Shown: positions 33,401-43,368, counted from the first letter of the stretch. The stretch is DNA of 64,000 bases from Planctomycetota bacterium (GCA_027493525.1 JAOSKN010000002.1:1158288-1222287); one strand, 5' to 3'. Numbers and translations are program-made. Notes: a model not told the origin generated them from the letters alone.

Positions 33401-36400
33401 CGCCCAACCTCTCGCAGGTGCGCTACGGCGGGATCCTGATGCAACGGGCGGCGAACCGGCTGGTCAACGCCAATGGCGGCGAGAACCTGATCGAGATCTG
33501 GTATCTGCTGGAAGCGAGCATTCCCAGCGGCAGCAACGCCTTCGCCTTGACTTGGACCACGGCCCCCAACGACGCGGACCGTTTCGCGCAGGGGGCAGTG
33601 ACCCTGGGCGGAGTCGACCAGTCCAGCCCCGTTCGCGCGTCCTCGACGAACACGAGTACTTCCGCCACCGTCAATACCGGCAACTTCGCGGTGGACGCGG
33701 GCGATATCGCGCTCGTGGGGATTTCCTCGGGCGACGACGGCAACGGCAACTACACCATGGCCTCGGGGTATGCGCTGGGCGTGGACGACGAAGCCGATAA
33801 CACGATGCGCATCGGCGCCTTCACGCGCGCCGTGACCGCCTCCGGGAACGAGAATCCGACATTCACCTTCAACGGCACGCCCAACCGGCAGGCGAGCGCG
33901 GGCGTCTCGTTCCGGGCGCAGCCGATCCCGTCCGGCCCCGCCGTCACCCAGGGCAGCACCAGCCAGGCCGGCCAGACGATCACGTGGAACGTGGGTTCGC
34001 TGGCCGCCGGCGCCAGCGCCACGCTGACCATCCCCGTCACCAACGACAACGGCCTGGCCAAGACGAACGTCGCCCAGGTGACCGCCAGCAACCAGTACGA
34101 CGAGGATTCCATTCCGAACAACGGCGTGGCGACCGAGGACGATCAGGCCAGCGTGACGACCAACGGCGGCACGGTGGATCTCTCCGTGGCCGTCGCGGCG
34201 TCCAACCCGACGCCGGAGGTCGGGCAGCAGGTGACCTTCACGATCACGCTGAACAGCGCCGCCGGCGGCACCGACTCGGGAAACACGACCGTCTCGGCGC
34301 CGTTGCCGGCGGGGATCGACTACGACTCCTCCGTCCCTGCGCAAGGCAGCTACGACCCGGCCACGGGCATCTGGGATGTGGGCACCATGCCCGCCAACGC
34401 CAGCCGCGTCTTGACCGTTACCGGGACCGTGGCCACGACCGGCGCCAAGACGCTGACGGCGCAGGTCGCCAACACGCTGCTCCCGGACGTGGACAGCACG
34501 CCGAACAACAACGTCCCGACGGAGGACGACCAGGCGAGCGTGACGGTCACGCCGGGGTTGATCGACCTCTCGCTCACCGAGACCGTTTCCAACCCCACGC
34601 CCGTGCTGGGCACCGACGTGGTCCTGACGCTCACCCTGCGCAACGACGGGCCGAACACGGCGACGGGGGTCACGGTGCGGGGCACGCTGCCGGAAGGCTT
34701 GGTGCTCGTCTCCGCGACGGGGACGGGAGGCTCGAGCTACAGCACGGCGACGGGCAACGGGATCTGGACGGTGGGGACCCTCAACTCCGGCGGCGTGGTG
34801 ACGCTGCAGATCACGGCAACCATGACGGTGGCGAAGCGCGTCGAGCACTATTCTGAGGTCTTCACGGCCAACCAGTTGGACAGCGATTCGACGCCGTGGA
34901 ACGGGAATTTCCTCGAGGACGACTGGGCGGCGGTGCTGATCACGGGCGGCCCCAACGCGCTGCCGGTGACGCTGGGCCGCTTCGTGGCGCGCGAGGACGC
35001 GGGCGGCGCGCTGGTCGAATGGCTGGCGCTGACGGAGATCGAAAACGTCGGCTTCCATCTATGGCGGCGCGCGGCGCTGCCTGGGGACGCGGGCGAGCCC
35101 GACTTCGCGGGTGGCGAGACGGCCGGCGAGGCGCCTCCCGCTCCGGAAGGAGCCGGCCGCACGCTGCCGGCGCTCACGGCGCCGGGCGAGTGGGTCGACG
35201 CGGGCTGGGAGCGCGTCACGCCGCGGCTGATCGCCGGCCGGCTCTCGAGTCCCTCGGCGAAGGTCTACCGCTGGTTCGACGACCCCGCGCCCGGCGAGTA
35301 CGAATACGCGCTGGAGACGCTGAGCCTTTCGGGCCGGCGCCAGTGGCACCGCTGGGCCACGCCGCCGGTGCGCGTGAGCGCGCGGGCCGCCGAAGAAGCG
35401 CCGGCATCGCCCGAGGCCGTGGAGGCGCTCTTCGAGCGCGTCGCGGCCGGCTTCGAGGCGCTGAGGCACGAACGGGTCGTGGCGGACCTGCGCCGCGTGG
35501 GGCGCGACCTGCAAACGGCCAACGTGGAAGTGCTCGCCGAGGCCCGCGCGGCCGGTTCGGAAACCGCAACGGCGGGGGCCTCTTCTCGAGATGCCGATAC
35601 GCCGGCCGCGGCAAGCGACTTGCCGGGCTATAGCGCGGAGGTCCTGAGCACGAAGTTCGTCCGGCCGCCCTCGAACGGGTACGACGCGGCGAAGGCGCTG
35701 GCCCGCGGCAAGGGCGTGCTGCTGCTTGAACAAGACGACCTGCCGGCCGGCTACGACCTCGGTAAGCTGAAGCCGCTCTACGAAGGGCGCAACCTGCGCG
35801 CGCTGGCGACGACGGATGCCGGCGGGCTGGTCTTCTACGCGCCGGGCTACGAAGACGCCTACACGGACAAAGACGCCTGGATGCTGCAGTCCACGCGCGG
35901 GCGGACCTCGGCGGGTCGCGAACTGAAGGCGCGCAATCTCTTCCGGCCGGGCCGCATGGCGGCGACCGCCGCGCCGGCCCACGCGTCCCTGCGGCTGGAG
36001 CAGGTCTACTTCGCCTTCTCGAAGAAGCCGCTGGTTTACCAGCCTTACTTCTCGAACAAGTTCCTGACCGACGGCACGACGCACGACTTCAGCCTCGCGA
36101 CGCCCTACGCGCTGCCGGGCGGCGGGGTGACGCTGGCGCTGACGGTCTACAGCCAGTCGGCCTCCGATTCGGCCGATCCGGACCACGAGCTGCAGGTGAG
36201 CCTGAACGGGACGCCGCTGGGCGTGGCGCGCTGGGACGGCGACCGGCGCACGCTGCGGCTGGTCTTCAACGTGCCGGTGGGCGCGATCCGCGCGGACGCG
36301 CCGAATACGATCACGCTGCACACGCCGGACCTCCCGGACGTCGATCAGCTCGCGTTCCTGTACGAGATCGAGATCGACTACTCCCGCGAGCTGCGCGGCG

Positions 36401-37722
36401 GCGAGCCGATCGAGATCGAATCGGGCGTGCGCGGGCTGGTGGAACTCGCGGACCTGCCGACGGACCGGCTCTGGGTCGTGGACGCGCGGAACCTGAGCGC
36501 GCCGCGGCTGGTCGCCTATGAGACCGAGGCGCAGGGCGACGGGAACTTCCGCGCGCGCTTCACCGCGATGCCCAACGGCCGGGGGCACGGCTACTACGTG
36601 GTCCCTCAGGGCGCGGAGCTGTCGCCGCTGGCGGTGGTGGAGGCGCGCGTGGAGCCGCTGGCTTCGCGGATCGATTACCTCGCGACCGGCCCGGCGCAGT
36701 TCGGCCCGTCGATCCAGCCGCTGCTGGACCGCCGGGCGGAGGAAGGCCTGACGACGCGCTTCGTGGATCAGCAGGTGCTGATGGACTCCTACAACCACGG
36801 GCGCTACGGCCCCGGCGGGCTGTACCGCGCGCTCTTCGCGGCGCGCCCGCGCCCGCGCTTCCTGTGCCTGCTGGGGCACACGACGAGCGACTACAAGGAC
36901 AAGCTGGCGCCGTTCGGGATCGATCCGCTCTGCCCGACGATCCTGGCCTCCTCGAGCCTGTACTCGGAGATCCCGGGCGACCCGGCGTACGGGGACTTCG
37001 GGCGCGGGCCGGAGCTCGCGGTGGGGCGCTTCCCGGTCAAGACGCCGGCGCAACTGGACGTGGCCGTGCAGCGCACGCTGGCCTTCATTCCAATCCAAGG
37101 CCAGTCCGGAGCCGCCGGGGCGCTGGTGGCCGACCGCCTGGACCTCGAGGCCGGCGACTTTGCCGCCGAGAGCGACGTGCTGGCCGAGACGCGCCCGGAC
37201 ATCGAATGGGCGAAGCTGTACCTCGGCGTGAACTACCCCAACGCCGCGAGCCTTACCTCGGACCTCGCAGTACAGGCGACGCAGTTTGCAAACCTGGTGA
37301 TCTTCACCGGTCACGGGGCCAGCTTCCAGCTCTCGAAGGAAAACGTGCTCGACGGAAACAAGGCCAAGGCCTGGCGCGGCAACTGCGTCTTCCTGCCCGG
37401 GACCTGTACGGCCAACTACTTCATGCACGACCTCGCGGTGCTGGACACGCTGCCCGAGTTGTTGCTGATTCAGCCGCAAGGCGGCATTTCGGCCTCGATC
37501 GCGTCTTCGACGTACACCTCGATCCACTCGCTCGCGATCTTCCAGAAGCTGCTGCTGGAAGAAGCGCGGCCGGGCCGGACCTGGGGCGAGGCGCTCAAGG
37601 CCGCGCAGTTGCGCGCCCGGGACCTCTCGAAGGGCGACGCTTCCTACGCGGAGCACCTCGGAGACCTGGTCTACGGGGAGTGCCTGCTGGGCGACCCGGC
37701 GCTGCCGATCTACGCGCCCTGA
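30414..37722 (+). CDS. Giant secreted DUF11-repeat / peptidase C25 (gingipain-like) protein, interrupted by a frameshift
   Basis: One gene of about 2430 codons read in two frames. Frame 1 runs from ATGATG at 30414 with a signal peptide (LWRLAGLTLFVVTVLAPHVRA) to about 31352; frame 2 continues to 37722. Removing one G of the GG at 31352-31353 gives a smooth Pro-rich linker, so a 1-base insertion (mutation or sequencing error) is likely. Order after the linker: a DUF11 repeat (from ~32035), a second DUF11 interrupted by two tandem copies of a ~218-residue beta domain (32611-33267 and 33271-33933), two more DUF11 repeats (~34174-34950), an ALPVTLGRF module, a long middle region, and a peptidase C25 domain from ~36650. 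The C25 His (TGHGA, codon 37312) and Cys (GTCTANYF, codon 37405) are in place. No C-terminal sorting domain is seen. Probably a surface or secreted protease or adhesin. Confidence 0.8.
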
Positions 37723-37750
37723 CCCGCGCGCCGCGCCCGATGCCGGATAA

Positions 37751-37779
37751 GGACCGCCCGCCAGGGCGGTCTTTTATTT
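37751..37779 (+). terminator. Rho-independent terminator after the C25 gene
   Basis: ACCGCCC (37753-37759), loop GCCA, GGGCGGT (37764-37770), then CTTTTATTT. It is about 30 bases past the stop and 30 bases before the end of the convergent regulator gene. Confidence 0.85.
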
Positions 37780-37808
37780 GGGGCCGATGGCAGGCGGAAC
37801 GGCGCGAC

Positions 37809-38516
37809 TCAGAATTCCTGGATGCGCCGGACGAGTTTGCGCAGGACGCGCACTTCGTTGATCTTGAGCCGGCGCTCGGGCTGGGCGCCGTCTTCGGCCA
37901 GCAGGCGCAGTTCGAGCCCTTCGTCCTCGAAGAAGACGCGCCGGAAGACCTGGAGCGCGTCGGTATGAACCAGCGCGAAGTCGCCCGCCTGAACCTGCGG
38001 CTGATCGGCGAAGACGAGCACCTCCCCCGAGCGGAAGCCCGTCGGCCCGCCCAGCATCGCAGGATCCTGAAGCCGCAGGCCGAAGCAGCGCCCGGAGATG
38101 GGCAGCAGTTGGAGCGTGAGCTGAACCTTGCCGATGGGAAAGCCCGAGGCGTCGAATTCCAGGCGCGGACTGTTTTCCGCCTGATAAAGGGGCACCGCGG
38201 CGAGCCGGCCCGCGAAGAGCTGCCCGGCGTTGCGGGGGGAGAGGACCGCCCCCCACTTCGCTTCCACCTCGCGGACCTTCGATTCGCTGAGCAGCTCGCG
38301 GACCTCCAGATCGAGGGCCATCGCGACCTTCTCGAGCGTCGAGCGGCGGGGCACGACCAAGCCGTTCTCGATGCGGGAGAGGTTGGGCTGCTTGAGGCCG
38401 GTGAGCGAAGCGAGTTCGGACTGCCGCATGCCGCGCTCCTTGCGGAGCAGATGGATCACGCGACCCACATAGCGGTGCACGGGCGGAATGCTATCTTTGC
38501 TCATAAGCGCATGCAT
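37809..38516 (-). CDS. XRE-family regulator with degenerate S24 (LexA-like) C-terminal domain
   Basis: 235 aa. An N-terminal helix-turn-helix (VIHLLRKERGMRQSELASLTG ... LSRIENG) is followed by a linker and a domain with the layout of the S24/LexA fold (FGLRLQDPAML ... SGEVLVFADQPQVQAGDFALV). Active S24 proteins have GDSM with the nucleophile Ser and a later catalytic Lys; here the first reads QDPAM and the second VFRRV, so both catalytic residues appear lost. It should bind DNA but not cleave itself. The ATG at 38516 is used; an in-frame ATG at 38504 is possible. About 200 bases of AT-rich sequence lie upstream, probably its promoter. Confidence 0.78.
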   Translation of the reverse strand: MHALMSKDSIPPVHRYVGRVIHLLRKERGMRQSELASLTGLKQPNLSRIENGLVVPRRSTLEKVAMALDLEVRELLSESKVREVEAKWGAVLSPRNAGQLFAGRLAAVPLYQAENSPRLEFDASGFPIGKVQLTLQLLPISGRCFGLRLQDPAMLGGPTGFRSGEVLVFADQPQVQAGDFALVHTDALQVFRRVFFEDEGLELRLLAEDGAQPERRLKINEVRVLRKLVRRIQEF

Positions 38517-38717
38517 TTTCTTTAGAGCTGTCTGTTAGCGACCAATATCGAACGTAACAAATGCACCAGTTGAATGAAAGATATACGAGATGGAAAAGGA
38601 AAGATTATTGTGAGGTAATCAATTGCACGGTGCTGCACGTGCTGGAGGCGCAGCCGTTCCAAGGTCTTGGCTCACGGCTCCGTGCATTCACGCCAAGCGG
38701 AAGCATCAGGAGCCAGA

Positions 38718-40205
38718 CTACTTCAGCTCCAGGGGATACTCGCGGTACTCGCCCTGGATGGTCCAGCGCACGCGGTAGCGGCCGGGAGCCAGATCCCGTG
38801 GCGTCCAGTCCACGACGAGGATGCCGGCGCGCCCGTCTTCGCCGCCGGTGGTAGGGCCGTGGCGGATCTCGGCGAGCCTCTTCGCGCCGTCTTCGGAATA
38901 CAGGTCGATCTCGAGTTCCGCGGCGAGGCGGCTCTTGCTGACCAGGGTGGTCTGCTGGCCTTTATCGAGGCTCATCGGGAGCGCCGCGGCCATCGCCAGG
39001 AAGCGTGAATTCGATACGGGGACAGCCAGTTCGCTGACGGGCAATTCGGGATGCTGGCGTTCGAAGCTCGGTGGAGCGGACTGGGCGATGCCGCCAAGTT
39101 CCCGGATCGTGGCGTCGAAGTCGGCGAGGGGCGTCCAGAGGCATCCGGCGAGCTGCTTGAAGTCGCCGCCGGGTGGCTTGGGGTCCGGCTCATGGCCGTA
39201 GGCGGCCGCGTAGACCGCGCGATTGCTGTTGCGCCAGAGCGGTTTCTCGCGGTCGCCGTTCCACATGACCTTCAGGTTGGTGTTGAGGATGCGCTCGAGG
39301 TCCGCGCGCGCGAAAGTCAACCCGGAGTGGTAGGCCTCGACGAGCTGCCGCACTTCGCCGGCCTGGTAGTTGCGGTAGGGATGGACGTTGACCCAGTGGA
39401 CCAGCGCATGGGGTGCGGCGCGGTCGACGTCCCAGGGTCCGAGCGGCTCCCAGTAATTCCAGACGTAATGGCCGTCGAAGAGGCACATGCGGGCTTTCAT
39501 GAAGTTGAAGATGCGGAGCGCCTTGGCGCGGTAGGGTTCTTCACCGGTGATGCGGTAGATGCGCAGGCAGGCCAGCGCCATCTCGTTCTGCTTGTTGAAG
39601 GGCAGGCTGTTGGCGGACTTCGCGGCGCCTTTGAGTTCCCAGGTCTTGCCGTCGTCGCTGAGGTAGCGGTCCCAGGAGACATACCCGCCGAGCGGACCGT
39701 CCTCGCGCCAGGTGCCGCGGCGGTCCCACTTTTCGATCAGGTGCTTGCGCGCCAAGTCGAGGTACGCGCGGGCGGCGCCTTCGTACTTAGCCTTCAGCGC
39801 TTCGTTACCGCTTTTCAGGATCAGCTCCGAGAATTCCAGCAGCGGATTCACCAGGATCGCGTCGCCGATGTGGACGTCGCAGGTAACCTTCTTGTCGTAG
39901 ATGAAGGGCCCGACCCAGCCCTTGTAGCCGTCGGGCGCCTCGTGGAGTTTTGCGAGCACGGCTTCGTAGTACGTCACGCCCGCGGCGAGCCAGGCCGGAT
40001 CCTTGGTGCGGCGATAGCCTGCGACGAACCCGTCCATGCCGTAGGCGGCGTGCCAGCAGACGCCTTCGCCGGTGCGCGTGCCTTCGAGCTTGAGCATCGG
40101 AGTGCCAAGGCGCTCCTTGAGGAGCGCATCGGGTTGCAGGTCGCGCTCGCCGCCCAGCACCGCGCTCGTCGCCATCGCCGCCATCAGCAGGATCCTCGAT
40201 TTCAC
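38718..40205 (-). CDS. Secreted (alpha/alpha)-barrel protein, putative polysaccharide-acting enzyme
   Basis: 495 aa. A short signal peptide (ILLMAAMATSAVLGG) starts from a GTG at 40205, with GGAG eight bases before it. The sequence has the repeating helix pairs of six-hairpin glycosidases and epimerases (WHAAYGMDGFVAGYRRTKDPAW, NKQNEMALACLRIYRITGEEPY, WNYWEPLGPWDVD). The last ~100 residues look like a beta-sandwich (RAGILVVDWTPRDLAPGRY). It may be a lyase, unsaturated glucuronyl hydrolase-like enzyme or epimerase; I cannot identify catalytic residues with confidence. Confidence 0.65.
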   Translation of the reverse strand: MKSRILLMAAMATSAVLGGERDLQPDALLKERLGTPMLKLEGTRTGEGVCWHAAYGMDGFVAGYRRTKDPAWLAAGVTYYEAVLAKLHEAPDGYKGWVGPFIYDKKVTCDVHIGDAILVNPLLEFSELILKSGNEALKAKYEGAARAYLDLARKHLIEKWDRRGTWREDGPLGGYVSWDRYLSDDGKTWELKGAAKSANSLPFNKQNEMALACLRIYRITGEEPYRAKALRIFNFMKARMCLFDGHYVWNYWEPLGPWDVDRAAPHALVHWVNVHPYRNYQAGEVRQLVEAYHSGLTFARADLERILNTNLKVMWNGDREKPLWRNSNRAVYAAAYGHEPDPKPPGGDFKQLAGCLWTPLADFDATIRELGGIAQSAPPSFERQHPELPVSELAVPVSNSRFLAMAAALPMSLDKGQQTTLVSKSRLAAELEIDLYSEDGAKRLAEIRHGPTTGGEDGRAGILVVDWTPRDLAPGRYRVRWTIQGEYREYPLELK

Positions 40206-40335
40206 GCCGGGTTCTCCGGGAGCTCGCCAGGATTTCTACCCCACGGCGCTGGCAGGATTCTACGAAAGCAGGTTGCGCGAGTTGAACGATCTTCGGCACG
40301 TTGAAAACGCAGCGGGGGGGCGCCGGCCCGAAAGC

Positions 40336-40680
40336 TCAGAGGTGCTTGATCTCGAAGATCATCTGTTCGAGTTCGGTGAGCTTGTTCTGGATCTCGATGA
40401 CGAACGAACCGTCCTTGGGCGGCGCGTCGTCGGTGAACTCGACCTTGGCGGGGCTGACGTTGGCGTAGAGGGCCTTGTAGCGGCGGTTGACGGTGAAGCG
40501 GATGGGCTTGATGCGCGGCTTCAGGTCGGGCTTGGGCGGTGAATCGAGGCTTTCAAGCGCGGCCCCGGAAAAGTGGATCACCCAGGGGAATTTAGTGCCG
40601 TAATAGGTTTGCGATTCGCCGTGGATATCGAGCGTCTTTTGGGCGGCGAGATCCTTCGGAATCGGGACTTTGATTTCCAT
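40336..40680 (-). CDS. Small conserved-looking hypothetical protein
   Basis: 114 aa without signal peptide or membrane span. It has beta-rich segments (KTLDIHGESQTYYGTKFPWVIHF, IRFTVNRRYKALYANVSP) and a helical C-terminus (IEIQNKLTELEQMIFEIKHL). AAAGG lies six bases before the ATG. I do not recognise it. It stands alone between the secreted barrel protein and the nitrilase gene, all on the minus strand but well spaced. Confidence 0.6.
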   Translation of the reverse strand: MEIKVPIPKDLAAQKTLDIHGESQTYYGTKFPWVIHFSGAALESLDSPPKPDLKPRIKPIRFTVNRRYKALYANVSPAKVEFTDDAPPKDGSFVIEIQNKLTELEQMIFEIKHL

Positions 40681-40791
40681 GTCGCGCCTTTCGTGTACCT
40701 ACCTGCATGAGACGCCGTGGATGCCGAAATCTTCAATATAGTATATCACAAAGCGGGAGCCTGTGAATAGGGGGGCGCGCTCGTGCGCGCT

Positions 40792-41628
40792 TCAAGCGCG
40801 CGCATAGAGTTCCTTGCGCCGGCGTTTCCAGAGAAACTCTCGCAGGTCCACTTTCCGGCCGCGCCCATGCCAGTGCGGCGAGCGGACGGGCCCGTCGAGG
40901 TCGATCTCCGCGGCCAGCACGCGCGTGCCTCTGGCGGTCTGCGCGAGCACGCGGCCGAAGGCGTCGACGACGGCGGCGCCCGCGCCGCGCGCGGGCATGC
41001 CCGGGGCGAAGCTGTAACTGGAGAAAATCAGCGGCATGCAGTTCTCCGCCGCACGGGCGCGCGCCAGGGTCACGAAGAGTTCCGAATTTCCCGCGGTGGG
41101 CACGACGAAAAAACGCGCGCCCAGCGCGCGGTGAGTGCGGGCGATCTCCGGGAAGTTGACCTCGTAGCAGGTGATCACGCCGGCCAGGCCGGCGACGGTG
41201 CGCAAGGGCGCGATCTTGCCGCCCGCGGCGATGCCGCCTTCGGGGCCTTCGTCGGGAGCCAGGTGCGTCTTGGCGTACGCGCCGAGAATCTCCCCGTCGC
41301 GGCCGACGGAAACGGTGAGGTTCAGCAGCTTGCGCCCCTGCCAGGCGCAGATGCCGTAGAGCGCTCCGATGCGGCGGCGCGCGCAGGCTTCGCGCACGGC
41401 CGCGGTGAAGGGGCCGCCGGGAAAGGCCTCGGCCAGCCGCCTGTGCGGACGATCCGGGAGCGCCATGGCCTCGCGCGTGCGCTGCACGTCGACGTACTCG
41501 GGGAAGCAGACCAGGCGCGCGCCGGCATCGGCCGCGGCGCCGATGGCGCGGAGCACGCGCGCCTTGCGCTGCTTGAGGCTTGCCGGGCGCATGGAGACCG
41601 GGGTCACGGCGACTCGCACGAGGTTCAT
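40792..41628 (-). CDS. Carbon-nitrogen hydrolase (nitrilase superfamily)
   Basis: 278 aa cytoplasmic amidase or nitrilase-type enzyme. The catalytic triad is visible: Glu in VCFPEYVD, Lys in YAKTHL and Cys in VITCYEVNFPE. Such enzymes hydrolyse amides, nitriles or carbamoyl groups; the substrate is unknown. The start was set at the ATG at 41628 since family similarity begins with VRVAVTPV; the ORF could extend to 41751. It diverges from the DUF1028 gene, 116 bases away, and the two might be co-regulated. Confidence 0.85.
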   Translation of the reverse strand: MNLVRVAVTPVSMRPASLKQRKARVLRAIGAAADAGARLVCFPEYVDVQRTREAMALPDRPHRRLAEAFPGGPFTAAVREACARRRIGALYGICAWQGRKLLNLTVSVGRDGEILGAYAKTHLAPDEGPEGGIAAGGKIAPLRTVAGLAGVITCYEVNFPEIARTHRALGARFFVVPTAGNSELFVTLARARAAENCMPLIFSSYSFAPGMPARGAGAAVVDAFGRVLAQTARGTRVLAAEIDLDGPVRSPHWHGRGRKVDLREFLWKRRRKELYARA

Positions 41629-41744
41629 GTCGTTGGCGCTCCAGGACGAATTCACTGTACCGCAATTTTCGCCGCGCGCCTCGCGGGTCCTTTGGGCATC
41701 GGCTAGGCTTACCGCGCGCCGAGGCATCGGGCGGAGGAGCGAAC

Positions 41745-42509
41745 ATGGCAAGGCACGGCACGTACGCGGGGACCTTCTCGATCTGCGCGCTGGACCCGGA
41801 CACGGGCGAGGCCGGCGTGGCGGTGGCCTCGCGCTGCTTGGCCGTGGGCGGGTTGGTGCCGTACGCGGAGGTCGGCGTCGGCGCGGTCGCCACCCAGGCC
41901 TGGTGCAATCCGAAGTACGGCCCGGAGGGCCTCGCCCTGCTGCGCAAAGGCCTTTCGGCCGGCGAGGTCGTAAAGCGGCTCATCGCGCAAGACGCGACCC
42001 GCACGCCGGACGAGCCCCAGGCTTCGAAACGTTATCTTGAGGAAGGCCTGACCGAGGAGGGGCTGGACTTTTTCCGGCTGAAGGAGTGCGGGGAAATCCT
42101 CTGGCTCACCGCGCGAAACCGGCAGGTTGGCGTCGTGGACCGCGAGGGGCGCGCGGCGGCCTACAGCGGCCCGAGGATCTTTCCCTGGTTCGGCTCGATT
42201 GCAGGCGCGGGCTTCTGCTGCCAAGGCAACATGCTGGCGGGCGAGGAGGTGGTCAAAGCGATGGCCGAGGCCTTCGTGGCCGCGCGGAAGGCCGGCGCGC
42301 CCATGCCTGTGAGGTTGATGAGCGCCATGGAGGCTGGCGAAGCGGCGGGCGGCGACAAGCGCGGGAAGCAGGCGGCCGGAATCTTGATCGTGCGCGACCA
42401 GCAGCATTGGACGAAGTCCGACCGCTGGTGCGATGTGCGCGTGGACGACCACGAAGCTCCGCTCGACGAACTGGCGCGGGTGCTGAAGAAGGGCGGCTAC
42501 CTGGAGTGA
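41745..42509 (+). CDS. DUF1028 family protein, putative Ntn-type hydrolase
   Basis: 254 aa. The N-terminal segment TFSICALDPDTGEAGVAVAS followed by GVGAVATQAW and GPEGLALL is diagnostic of DUF1028. Many members are thought to have an Ntn-hydrolase-like fold, but the reaction is not established. The middle GAGFCCQGNMLAG and the C-terminal DLRVDDH-like part (CDVRVDDHEAPLDELARVL) also fit. GGAGGAG lies before the ATG at 41745 and decides the start. The pairing with a nitrilase suggests amide or peptide metabolism, which is inference. Confidence 0.85.
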   Translation: MARHGTYAGTFSICALDPDTGEAGVAVASRCLAVGGLVPYAEVGVGAVATQAWCNPKYGPEGLALLRKGLSAGEVVKRLIAQDATRTPDEPQASKRYLEEGLTEEGLDFFRLKECGEILWLTARNRQVGVVDREGRAAAYSGPRIFPWFGSIAGAGFCCQGNMLAGEEVVKAMAEAFVAARKAGAPMPVRLMSAMEAGEAAGGDKRGKQAAGILIVRDQQHWTKSDRWCDVRVDDHEAPLDELARVLKKGGYLE

Positions 42510-42532
42510 GGCGTGCCGGCGGCGGCCTTGAT

Positions 42533-43345
42533 TCATTCCGGGCGAGGGGAGCTGCGAAAAGGCACGGCGATGCGCACGGTCTCCGGCCGGGCGGGGCACA
42601 TCCCGCAAAACGGCTCCTCCTGCAAGGCCAGGAAAGCCTCCAATTCGGCATCCGGGCAATCCGGCTCCAACGGGCGGTAGGCGAGGTACGGCGCCCAGGC
42701 CGGCGACAGCTTGCGATGGCGGTCTTCGAGCTTCAGGTAGGCGAGCGGGCTGCATTTGTAGAGCCGGCCTTCGAACAACTGCCGCGCTTCCCGCGAGAGA
42801 CAGTGGCTCCAGCTTGCGCGCGGGTCGCCGTCGTCGAAAGGTTCGAGCGCTCCGCCACGATCCTTATAGGTGCGCTGCCACCAGGCGCTCGACGGATAGA
42901 AATTCACTCGAATCCCGAGCGAGTCGCGCCATTCCAGCGCGAGGTCCAGCATCGGCTGGACACGGGCCATGTACTCCGGGGCGTGATGATGCACGGAGAC
43001 GAACAGGCGGGCGTTGCCGACCTCGAGCATGACCCGGGGCAGGTCGGGATGGCGATCCAGGAAAAACCCGTTGGTGACGATGCGCAACACGGCTTCCGGA
43101 AAATGCCGCCGCGCCAGGCGCAGCCAGTCGCCGAGGCGCGGATGGAGGGTGGGTTCGCCGCCCAGCAGCGAGAGCGAGCGCGGCGCGAGTCGGCGGCTCC
43201 ATGGCGCCATCCAGGCCTCCGCCTCTTCGAGCGAGACGAGCCCCTTGTGGCCCTGGTTGGAGAAGTGCGTGCAGCTCTCGCAGGCGAGGTTGCAGGCGTG
43301 GGCGACGTGGATCTCGAGGTTTTCCAAGACGACCTTGCGATTCAC
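42533..43345 (-). CDS. Radical SAM protein with C-terminal Cys-rich segment
   Basis: 270 aa. The radical SAM motif CNLACESC (CxxxCxxC) is at about residue 19 and binds the 4Fe-4S cluster that cleaves S-adenosylmethionine. LLGGEPTLHP is the GGE motif, and LRIVTNGF and VHHH mark later strands. The C-terminal part has more Cys (CLSREARQLFEG, YKCSPLAY, DCPD, FCGMCPA), which suggests an auxiliary cluster as in SPASM/twitch proteins. There is no ATG; GTG at 43345 with AAGGGG eight bases before it is the best start. It follows a lipoprotein gene by 23 bases on the same strand. A substrate peptide is not apparent. Confidence 0.8.
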   Translation of the reverse strand: MNRKVVLENLEIHVAHACNLACESCTHFSNQGHKGLVSLEEAEAWMAPWSRRLAPRSLSLLGGEPTLHPRLGDWLRLARRHFPEAVLRIVTNGFFLDRHPDLPRVMLEVGNARLFVSVHHHAPEYMARVQPMLDLALEWRDSLGIRVNFYPSSAWWQRTYKDRGGALEPFDDGDPRASWSHCLSREARQLFEGRLYKCSPLAYLKLEDRHRKLSPAWAPYLAYRPLEPDCPDAELEAFLALQEEPFCGMCPARPETVRIAVPFRSSPRPE

Positions 43346-43368
43346 GTAAGCGCCCCTTGGGCCGGCGG

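Noticed and set aside
37809..38516. XRE-S24 protein as LexA or an active prophage repressor
   Set aside because: Catalytic Ser and Lys are missing and no phage genes are near.
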